NCBI GenBank assembly: GCA_034432095.1
Contig: DAOUCV010000008.1
Location: forward strand, 1 to 10,807
DNA length: 10,807 bases
Direction of reading: 5' to 3'
Source: DAOUCV01 sp034432095
Lineage (GTDB): Bacteria > Chloroflexota > Dehalococcoidia > Dehalococcoidales > UBA2162
Of the stretch, positions 6,274-10,807 are shown one piece after another (position 1 is the stretch's first letter; each line of letters starts with the position of its first letter). Under the pieces are notes generated by a model, which saw only the letters and a program-made list of their open reading frames with translations, did not search any database and was not told the DNA's origin. Made by a program: the position numbers and the translations under genes.

Positions 6274-6343
6274 GGGCACCCCTACCTAAGGGTGCCCCGT
6301 CTCCACCGCCGCCTCTTGGCGAAAGAAACGGGGTTATGGTGCC
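6274..6343 (+). promoter_or_regulatory. leader with competing hairpins ahead of the DUF169 gene
   Basis: GGGCACCC (6274-6281) and GGGTGCCC (6290-6297) form a perfect 8-base hairpin. CCCCGT (6295-6300) can instead pair with ACGGGG (6328-6333) around a small CGCC/GGCG stem, and GGCACC (6275-6280) can also pair with GGTGCC (6338-6343). The first and second structures share bases 6295-6297, so they exclude each other. A run of six T's at 6353-6358 and the ribosome site GGAGG precede the ATG at 6373. Mutually exclusive stems of this kind suggest attenuation or a riboswitch-like control, but no known class is recognised. Confidence 0.35.
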
Positions 6344-6372
6344 GTATAAGGATTTTTTATTGGAGGGCATAA

Positions 6373-7116
6373 ATGTCTAAGGTAGCTGATTTCAATCGTT
6401 GCGGAGAAGAATTGGAGAAAATATTGCTACTGCAAACATCCCCGATAGCCGTCAAGATGCTGGAGAAAGAGGAAGATATCCCGGAGGGAGCTGTTAGACC
6501 AAAGAGAGACCACGGGTATCATCTTGCCCAATGTCAGGCCTTCGCCATGTCACGGCGCGAGAAGGCTACCGTTGCCATGTTAAAAGAAGACAACTGGTGC
6601 CCGGCTCCGCTCATTGCCTACGGGCTTGTTCCCAGACCGTTCGACCCGAGCGGTCGACGGGGGGAGCAGTACGATTGCTTCGAATACGGTAAATATATCG
6701 GAATTCTCACCGCACCTTTGAGGTCAGCCAAATTCGAGCCGGATGTAGTGATTGTATACTCCGATACCAATCAACTCCGGACGCTCCTGCTGGCAATGAA
6801 GCCAGACGATAGACCCCTGGTGAGCGGTCACTATTTCCCGCCCTCCTGCGCCTACGCAGTAACAACACCGATTTTATCCCGCCAGTACCGGGTTGTCCTC
6901 CCCGACCCCGGCGAGTACGCTCGGGCGCTGACAATTGCGGGTGAGATGATGTTCTCCATCCCAAAAGATAGGCTGGAAGGATTGCTGGAGGACCTCAACC
7001 GGTTTGAAAAGAGCGGTTCCCCGTTCGTCCATGAAAGCATGATAATGAGGCCAGACTTCCCTCAGCCGGAGCTTTACAAGAAGATATTTGAATCCTGGGG
7101 GATGGAACACGGGTAA
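6373..7116 (+). CDS. DUF169 family protein
   Basis: A 247-residue protein of the DUF169 family (PF02596), common in anaerobic bacteria and archaea and of unknown function. Family landmarks are LLLQTSPIAVKML (about 18-30), the CQ pair at 54-55, cysteines C76 and C102, and PPSCAYAVTTPI around C159. The conserved cysteines suggest metal or cofactor binding, which is inference. No signal peptide or membrane helix is seen. The ATG follows TTGGAGGG. The gene is preceded by an unusual folded leader and stands alone on the plus strand, convergent with the DUF2905/phosphoesterase pair. After the TAA the same frame stays open for 27 more codons, ending near 7201, with an acidic stretch (EFDEEVDVKKVDQDG); this may be an old longer C-terminus or chance. 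Confidence 0.92.
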   Translation: MSKVADFNRCGEELEKILLLQTSPIAVKMLEKEEDIPEGAVRPKRDHGYHLAQCQAFAMSRREKATVAMLKEDNWCPAPLIAYGLVPRPFDPSGRRGEQYDCFEYGKYIGILTAPLRSAKFEPDVVIVYSDTNQLRTLLLAMKPDDRPLVSGHYFPPSCAYAVTTPILSRQYRVVLPDPGEYARALTIAGEMMFSIPKDRLEGLLEDLNRFEKSGSPFVHESMIMRPDFPQPELYKKIFESWGMEHG

Positions 7117-7486
7117 ATACGGTGTGACATATCTGAATTTGACGAGGAAGTAGATGTAAAGAAAGTTGACCAAGACGGGGTACCCATGCCGCTCCGCCCC
7201 TAAAGTCACCCCCATCCCACTGCACGCAAGAAACAGCACCAGATTCTGTTACGCTTTGCTCTTCATTCCCCGCTCTGCAGAGGTTTTCGAGCTTTTTACG
7301 GTGCGGGGCTTTAGTATCAGCCTAAAGCCCCAGAGAAAAACCTCCTTAATCCCATTATGTCAGCAAGGGTTAACACATCCGTTGCCTGTCAGAGATGCGC
7401 TTTTATGGTTATCCCTCATAATGCCACCTCCTTACCACTACTCGCGGAGGCCTGATGACCTTAGGAGCGGATTTGTTAAAGTGCTG
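7117..7486. other. gene-less convergent intergenic region
   Basis: Between the ends of two convergent transcription units I find no convincing gene. The only clear structure is the hairpin at 7305-7331. The first 85 bases continue the DUF169 frame beyond its stop codon. The rest shows no known RNA or repeat. Confidence 0.5.
7305..7331. terminator. ten-pair hairpin between convergent genes
   Basis: GGGGCTTTAG (7305-7314) and CTAAAGCCCC (7322-7331) pair perfectly around a seven-base loop. Its position between convergent units suits a bidirectional terminator, but neither side has a clear T-run: AGAGAAAAA follows on the plus strand and GCACCGTAAAAA on the minus strand. Confidence 0.35.
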
Positions 7487-7735
7487 CTACTTGCCGAAAA
7501 GCCTGATGATGACGTTCACGATGATGGTCAACACCAGGCTGATTACCAGGCCGGTAACAATCGGGAAATAGAACTGAAAATTCCCCTTCTGGACAAATAT
7601 ATCGCCGGGTAACTTTCCCAGGAAGGTTACCTTGTTGGCAAAGACCAGAACCAGCCCAAGGATGGTAACAAAAACGCCCGCAAGTATCAGTAACCTTCCT
7701 ATGTGGTCCAGTCCGAACATATTCGGGAATCCCAC
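7487..7735 (-). CDS. DUF2905 family small membrane protein
   Basis: An 82-residue protein with two hydrophobic helices, about 13-33 (GRLLILAGVFVTILGLVLVF) and 56-79, joined by a loop with GKLPGDI (40-46), the signature of the DUF2905 family (PF11146). Function is unknown; it should be an inner-membrane protein with both ends on the same side. The frame opens with GTG at 7735, two bases after the stop of the phosphoesterase gene, so the pair is translationally close. An ATG five codons later (M6) has GAGGTGG upstream at a slightly long distance and is an alternative start. Family members are usually about 70 residues, which fits either choice. Confidence 0.88.
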   Translation of the reverse strand: MGFPNMFGLDHIGRLLILAGVFVTILGLVLVFANKVTFLGKLPGDIFVQKGNFQFYFPIVTGLVISLVLTIIVNVIIRLFGK

Positions 7736-7736
7736 C

Positions 7737-8219
7737 TCACACCCTCAGTATCTGGCCCTTGATAACATCATCAATGGTAATTAATCCGAAAGAGTCCCTG
7801 GACTGCCCGGGATTGAAGAGCAACACTCCCCGGACATAGCGGTTACACGCCTCGTGGGAGTGCCCGAAGATAATGATATCCACACCTTCAAACTGCTTCC
7901 TCACCCGCTCGGCGATGCCAAAAGGCGCTCCAGACCCATGAATGAGGCCGATCCTCCGCCCGTTGACCTCGAAGACCTCTTTTTCGGGTAGCGCCTTCTT
8001 AATCTCCGCTGAATCCATGTTGCCGCGAACGGCCTTTACCGGTTTGATCGCCCGCAGACCATCAAGCACCGCTTTTTGCGTAAAATCCCCGGCATGGACG
8101 ATAAGGTCAACATCGGCCAGGGCTTTCACGACGGTGGCCGGTAATTCATTGATGTCTCTAACGTGAGTGTCAGAGATAACCCCAAGTTTCATGCTCATAA
8201 CTTCGCCCGGATGTCCCAT
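7737..8219 (-). CDS. YfcE/MJ0936-type metallophosphoesterase
   Basis: A single-domain calcineurin-like phosphoesterase of 160 residues, the usual size. Metal-binding motifs appear in order: SDTH (D17, H19), HAGDF (D45), RGNMD (N67), IHG (H94) and GHSH (H120, H122), followed by NPGQS. Members cut phosphodiesters or phosphomonoesters with two metal ions (Mn or Ni); the natural substrate is usually unknown. The annotated start has no clear ribosome site. In-frame ATGs at codons 8 and 10 are closer to the usual family N-terminus, MKLGVISDTH, so the true protein may be about 151 residues. Its stop lies just before the DUF2905 start, and the two are probably one operon. Confidence 0.9.
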   Translation of the reverse strand: MGHPGEVMSMKLGVISDTHVRDINELPATVVKALADVDLIVHAGDFTQKAVLDGLRAIKPVKAVRGNMDSAEIKKALPEKEVFEVNGRRIGLIHGSGAPFGIAERVRKQFEGVDIIIFGHSHEACNRYVRGVLLFNPGQSRDSFGLITIDDVIKGQILRV

Positions 8220-8527
8220 TTCTATTTTACCACTTTATCACCATGCTGTAGCTATCCGGTCGGGCTGGGGCGACCCCTGGCATGGTACAACACCATCATC
8301 AGCCTACAGGCTCTATAGAGAGGGTTATTACTGTGCCCGGGCTCATAGATTGACGGCTTCCGGAGGCTACAATTGGAGGAAAGCATAAAAGCTTGGCCAT
8401 TGGCGGTCGCTAAGGATGGTTCAAAAATATACCGAAAGCGTCACTTTTGAAGACAGCCTGAAACACTATAGGGCGCCGATGGAACGACTGCCGGGCGCGA
8501 CTCGCGGACTCGGGAAAGACGAAAAAG
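8220..8527. other. gene-less stretch between phosphoesterase and tRNA half
   Basis: I see no gene with coding character here on either strand. Short open frames exist without ribosome sites or recognisable motifs. By the logic of the tRNA half-site at 8528, this would be chromosome lying downstream of the former tRNA gene. Confidence 0.4.
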
Positions 8528-8575
8528 TGCCGAGGACCAGAATCGAACTGGTGACACGCGGATTTTCAGTCCGCC
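8528..8575 (-). tRNA. 3' half of tRNA-Phe(GAA), probable attachment site
   Basis: On the minus strand this reads as a textbook tRNA from position 26 to the discriminator base: anticodon stem GCGGA/TCCGC enclosing CTGAAAA (anticodon GAA, phenylalanine), variable loop GTGTC, T stem ACCAG/CTGGT with loop TTCGATT, 3' acceptor strand CCTCGGC and A73. The 5' acceptor strand GCCGAGG and a normal D arm are absent; the bases preceding position 26 do not fold as a D arm. CCA is not encoded; a short T-run follows. A tRNA cut cleanly in the anticodon/D-arm region with a perfect 3' half is the usual product of tyrosine-integrase insertion. It cannot function as a tRNA. Confidence 0.75.
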
Positions 8576-8696
8576 AAGAGCACCTCTACATCGAAATATT
8601 AACCCATTTAGTCGCAATAGGTCAAGCAGCGCAGGAATTATTATCAAGCGTCCGGAATAACGGTCACAAAATTCAAGAGGCGAAAGAGCTTTTGCG

Positions 8697-8729
8697 GCAT
8701 CAGACTATCCTGTAGCCTGATGCTTTTTT
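8697..8729 (+). terminator. rho-independent terminator
   Basis: GCATCAG (8697-8703) pairs with CTGATGC (8717-8723); after one mismatch, CTA/TAG extends the stem inside. Six T's follow directly at 8724-8729. This is a strong plus-strand intrinsic terminator. No clear gene precedes it, so it may end an unrecognised transcript or insulate the genes to the right. Confidence 0.8.
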
Positions 8730-8777
8730 GTTTGTTTTAGACTGGTTAAGCACTGTTTTGAAAAGAGGAAGTGGCGA

Positions 8778-8915
8778 GTGACAGAGTGCAGTACTGATGA
8801 AACACAAGGAATCAACCATTTGTGCGAGGGCGGCAAACGAGTCGGATTGCTACTTGACCTGGCCGAGTTTCTCAAGTCGGTGCCGGCAAATCTCACAAGC
8901 GGAGGTGAGGCATGA
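8778..8915 (+). CDS. small hypothetical protein, 45 residues
   Basis: A GTG start at 8778 with AGAGG about ten bases upstream opens 45 codons ending with TGA at 8913-8915. The product has a hydrophobic centre, GKRVGLLLDLAEFLK, and no recognised motif. An ATG overlaps the stop (ATGA at 8912), but only five codons follow it. The gene lies between a terminator and the helix-turn-helix gene at 8968, in the same direction, as in compact phage or plasmid regions. The coding-like composition of this frame is better than its two alternatives, but it is short and unproven. Confidence 0.4.
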   Translation: MTECSTDETQGINHLCEGGKRVGLLLDLAEFLKSVPANLTSGGEA

Positions 8916-8967
8916 GCAGAACAGATTGATAGCTGAAGGAAATTAACACTTTGGAAGGAGGAATCTC

Positions 8968-9642
8968 ATGAGAAAAAAGCAAAACAACGGTACCAATTCC
9001 GAAGCCGAAGAGACCGCGACTGAAAAAGACCAGGAAGCGGCACAGGCTACGCCCGACGAAGAGCCCATTGACGAAGGAGCCGAGATAAACCGACTCCTGG
9101 ACGAGGGCTACAGCGTCAAGCAGATTGTGGCCCTGGGATTTAAGAGGCGCACCGCCTACCACTATGCCAAGCTGAGGACCAGGCCAGAAAACCCACCGGC
9201 TGGCGATGATGGCATAGCCGTTACCACTGCCCCCGTCACCGCTGGCAAGCATGAGCTGATGAAGCTCGGCTCCAAGGACACCATTCCGCCGGAGGCGATT
9301 GTGGACGCCCTTGTCTTCCCGCGGGACGGCCAGACCATCGCCGTCTGGAAGGATGGGTATGCGAGTTGCCTCTGGCAGGTAATCGGCATTGCCAGGCTGC
9401 TACAGGTGCTCTCAGCGGGTCAGGCTGACGTGGTGACCACGCAGCTTCAGCTCTGGCGAGAGGCCAAGGAGAGCAGCCGGGACATCGCCCAGGAGGCCGC
9501 CCACCAGGCCGCCCTGGAAGTGGCGCAGCATATCGAGCAGAGGCTCCCCAAGGCGACCACTTCCGCTGAGCTTACTATTGCCGATAGGATGCTCGGGCCG
9601 AGTATCACTGGCGGATGTAAAGTAGACAAAAGTGGCGGTTGA
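8968..9642 (+). CDS. helix-turn-helix protein, C-terminus cut by an IS21-like element
   Basis: The ATG follows GGAAGGAGG. Residues 1-40 are acidic and low in complexity (NSEAEETATEKDQEAA). Residues about 43-72 (INRLLDEGYSVKQIVALGF then KRRTAYHYAKL) look like a helix-turn-helix of the kind found in mobile-element DNA-binding proteins. The middle has no recognised motif; about 160-200 is alanine- and glutamate-rich and probably helical (REAKESSRDIAQEAAHQAAL). The last native codon is the GGA at 9613-9615: from 9616 the frame reads nine codons of the insertion sequence end and stops at 9642. The protein is therefore truncated and its real C-terminus is not in the window. Role in an integrated element, perhaps regulation or maintenance, is inference. 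Confidence 0.75.
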   Translation: MRKKQNNGTNSEAEETATEKDQEAAQATPDEEPIDEGAEINRLLDEGYSVKQIVALGFKRRTAYHYAKLRTRPENPPAGDDGIAVTTAPVTAGKHELMKLGSKDTIPPEAIVDALVFPRDGQTIAVWKDGYASCLWQVIGIARLLQVLSAGQADVVTTQLQLWREAKESSRDIAQEAAHQAALEVAQHIEQRLPKATTSAELTIADRMLGPSITGGCKVDKSGG

Positions 9643-9654
9643 AAATGTTACACC
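9616..9654 (+). repeat. left end repeats of the IS21-like element
   Basis: The inner part GAAAATGTTACACC (9641-9654) is identical to the reverse complement of 10642-10655, and GGCGGTTGAAAATGTTAC matches the outer unit of the right end with one change. The outermost bases, TGTAAAGTAGACAAAAGT, diverge from the right end. Confidence 0.7.
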
Positions 9655-9704
9655 TTGCATAATTAAGGTGCCAGCCTCTTTACTGGAAGTAAGGAGGGCA
9701 GGTA

Positions 9705-10778
9705 ATGCTAAGCAAGGAGGAGTTTATCGTGTTAAGACACTATCTGGGCGAGGGGGTATCAAAGACGGCCATCGCCAGGAAGCTGGGTATAAGCCGGATG
9801 ACTGTCTATCGTCATGCCAACAGTGACAAGACTGAGCCGGTTTACGGCCCTCGCCCGCGGAAACCGTCGCTGCTGGACCCCTACAAGGACTACATCCGGG
9901 GCCGGCTCAAGATTTATCCCGAGCTCTCGGCGGTACGTCTGCTCAAGGAGATACAGGAGAGGGGCTACCGGGGCAAGTACACCCGTGTCAAAGACTTCAT
10001 CCGGCTGGTGCATCCCCGGCCGCCGCTGGAGCTGGAGAGGCGTTTCGAGGTGTCAGCGGGGGAGCAGGCGCAGGTGGACTTTGCCACTTTCAAAACCTGT
10101 TTCGGCATCGTCCATGCCCTGCTCGTGGTGCTGTCCTGGTCGCGGTACCTGTGGGTACGCTTCTTCTGCCATCAGGACCAGCTCACCGTGCTATCCGGTC
10201 TGCACAAAGCCTTTGTTGCCTTCGGCGGTGTGCCGGGAACGGTACTTTTTGACCGGATGAAGACGGCGGTAGCAAAATCGGAGGGTAATGGGAAAGCGGT
10301 CTTCAACGAAGAGATGCTGCGCTTCGCTGCTTATTACGGCTTCCGCCCCTTAGCCTGCCGGCCCTACCGTGCCAAGACGAAGGGGAGAGTCGAGCGGGCA
10401 GTATCCTACCTGCGCCGCAATTTCTTCTACGGTCGGCACTTCTGCGGCCTGGAAGACCTCAATAACCAGCTGGAGAAATGGCTTGAGGAAACGGCCAACG
10501 CCAGGAGGCACGGCACTACCGGTGAGGTCCCTCACCAGAGGCTAAAGGAGGAAAAACTGCACCTGAAGTCCATGCCGGCGCATCAGACGCAAACTTCAGG
10601 AGGTATTACCCTAGCCATGATAGGGCTGGCTGCCCCAATGGGGTGTAACATTTTCGCCGCTGAAAACGTAACATTTTCATCCGCCGTTGACAACTACCTC
10701 TTACCCCAAGGTAGATGCCATCCAGAAAGAGATAGAGTATCTCTTCCCCACAGAGGTCGCGGTTGCGCCAGTTGTTGA
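9705..10778 (+). CDS. istA: IS21-family transposase IstA, C-terminally truncated
   Basis: The open frame is 357 codons, but only about the first 291 are IstA. An N-terminal helix-turn-helix (about 15-37, GEGVSKTAIARKLGIS then RMTVYRHAN) is followed by the rve integrase core: D125 in AQVDFATFK, D183 in LFDRMKT and E230 in TKGRVERAVSYL, with 46 residues between the last two. NARRHGTTGEVPHQRLKEEK closes the recognisable part near 10577. Full IstA has about 150-200 more residues; here they are replaced by IS end sequence, and the frame runs out through the right end. Just beyond, another frame gives RIRRKLQEVLP and a stop, perhaps the last codons of istB, which would place the deletion junction near 10580. 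The ATG at 9705 follows GGAGGGCAGGTA. All three catalytic residues are present, but the protein is probably not functional alone. Confidence 0.85.
   Translation: MLSKEEFIVLRHYLGEGVSKTAIARKLGISRMTVYRHANSDKTEPVYGPRPRKPSLLDPYKDYIRGRLKIYPELSAVRLLKEIQERGYRGKYTRVKDFIRLVHPRPPLELERRFEVSAGEQAQVDFATFKTCFGIVHALLVVLSWSRYLWVRFFCHQDQLTVLSGLHKAFVAFGGVPGTVLFDRMKTAVAKSEGNGKAVFNEEMLRFAAYYGFRPLACRPYRAKTKGRVERAVSYLRRNFFYGRHFCGLEDLNNQLEKWLEETANARRHGTTGEVPHQRLKEEKLHLKSMPAHQTQTSGGITLAMIGLAAPMGCNIFAAENVTFSSAVDNYLLPQGRCHPERDRVSLPHRGRGCASC
10641..10692 (-). repeat. right end repeats of the IS21-like element
   Basis: Two units, GTGTAACATTTTC at 10643 and CGTAACATTTTC at 10667, lie 23 bases apart by their shared GTAAC, ending TTGACA at 10692. 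They are inverted relative to the left end and have the same layout as the block at 64-112. Confidence 0.7.
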
Positions 10779-10806
10779 AGGCTTCCTTAAGAGCTTTATT
10801 TGCCCG
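10693..10806 (-). pseudogene. fragment of an IS256/Mutator-type transposase
   Basis: On the minus strand the last 114 bases read 38 codons without a stop: KEAFNNWRNRDLCG, EEILYLFLDGIYLGVRG. W-x-x-R-D-L followed by YLFLDGIYLKVR-like sequence is characteristic of the IS256/Mutator family, and the aspartate of FLDGIY is the first catalytic D. The N-terminal part lies beyond the right edge of the window. The frame is cut at 10693 by the IS21-like right end, and the rest of the transposase is not on the other side of that element, so the gene is broken. The opposite strand also has an open frame here, but it shows no family resemblance. Confidence 0.75.
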
Positions 10807-10807
10807 G

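Larger units (their letters stand above)
9616..10692 (+). mobile_element. IS21-like element, internally deleted
   Basis: The element opens with TGTAAAG and closes with TTGACA, the TG...CA termini of the IS21 family, with inverted multi-repeat ends. Its 1,077 bases are about half the usual 2-2.5 kb. istA is truncated and istB is absent. No target duplication is visible: the left flank ends TGGCGGA and the right flank begins ACTACCT. The flanks also belong to unrelated genes, a helix-turn-helix gene on the left and a Mutator-type transposase on the right. The copy has therefore both lost its middle and been through recombination or an adjacent deletion. It could move only if IstA and IstB are supplied by another copy. 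Confidence 0.75.

Noticed and set aside
6098..6289. 63-codon open frame after the MBL gene, with GGAG ahead of its ATG.
   Set aside because: Composition is not protein-like, another frame starts just as plausibly at 6084, and the frame ends inside the leader hairpin of the next gene.
8576..8640. Possible complete tRNA-Phe extending to the right of 8575.
   Set aside because: No strand complementary to the CCTCGGC acceptor arm and no foldable D arm occur upstream.
8416..8715. Open frame of 99 codons on the plus strand.
   Set aside because: It runs antisense through the tRNA half; its VPRTRIELVTRGFSVR segment is the well-known artefact of translating the back of a tRNA gene. No ribosome site or family match.
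10693..10807. Plus-strand open frame (TSYPKVDAIQKEIEYLFP...) in phase with the helix-turn-helix gene across the IS21-like element, first taken as its continuation.
   Set aside because: The opposite strand gives an unmistakable Mutator-type transposase segment, and no target duplication joins the two flanks.
1..10807. CRISPR array or known defence system.
   Set aside because: No regularly spaced repeats, cas genes or recognisable defence-domain proteins are present.

Overview
This is an accessory-rich stretch of a bacterial chromosome, probably from an anaerobe. DUF169 and DUF2905 proteins, a PF04060-type Fe-S domain as in the corrinoid proteins of the Wood-Ljungdahl pathway, an MBL-fold pterin-synthase-like hydrolase and several IS families together recall Dehalococcoidia or related Chloroflexota, or Clostridia. 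That placement is inference from gene content; nothing in the window fixes the taxon.

Layout. (1) 1-112: right end of an IS21-type element, possibly with the last codons of istB. (2) 160-1559, minus strand: two response regulators in one operon, a receiver/coiled-coil protein and an OmpR-type winged-helix regulator, with no histidine kinase visible. (3) 1795-3471: an apparently intact IS1380-family element with inverted ends and one DDE transposase. Its promoter and leader form an inverted repeat that should hide the transposase ribosome site only in read-through transcripts. (4) 3525-4064, minus strand: a small four-cysteine Fe-S protein with a possible leaderless promoter. (5) 4227-6082, plus strand: a near-consensus sigma-70 promoter whose start site lies inside a palindrome, a structured leader resembling a decayed cobalamin riboswitch, a methyltransferase remnant, a frameshifted gene resembling ATC hydrolases, and an intact MBL-fold hydrolase. 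(6) 6274-7116: a DUF169 gene behind a leader with competing hairpins. (7) 7487-8219, minus strand: a YfcE-type phosphoesterase and a DUF2905 membrane protein, convergent with DUF169. (8) 8528-8575, minus strand: a clean 3' half of tRNA-Phe(GAA), the expected scar of integration into a tRNA gene; its orientation puts the integrated island to the right. (9) 8697-10807: a strong terminator, a 45-codon small gene, a helix-turn-helix protein cut by an IS21-like element, a truncated istA with no istB, and a minus-strand fragment of an IS256/Mutator transposase at the window edge.

How it fits together. The left and centre look like host chromosome repeatedly hit by insertion sequences: at least two IS21-type ends, a possible third, and one IS1380. 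The plus-strand operon of section 5 is decaying, and only its last gene is clearly intact. From about 8576 rightward the window looks like a mobile island whose own genes have been broken and rearranged by IS activity. The best candidates for follow-up are the IS1380 self-limiting leader, the promoter/palindrome/leader unit at 4227-4410, the tRNA half-site, and the mismatched flanks of the IS21-like element.
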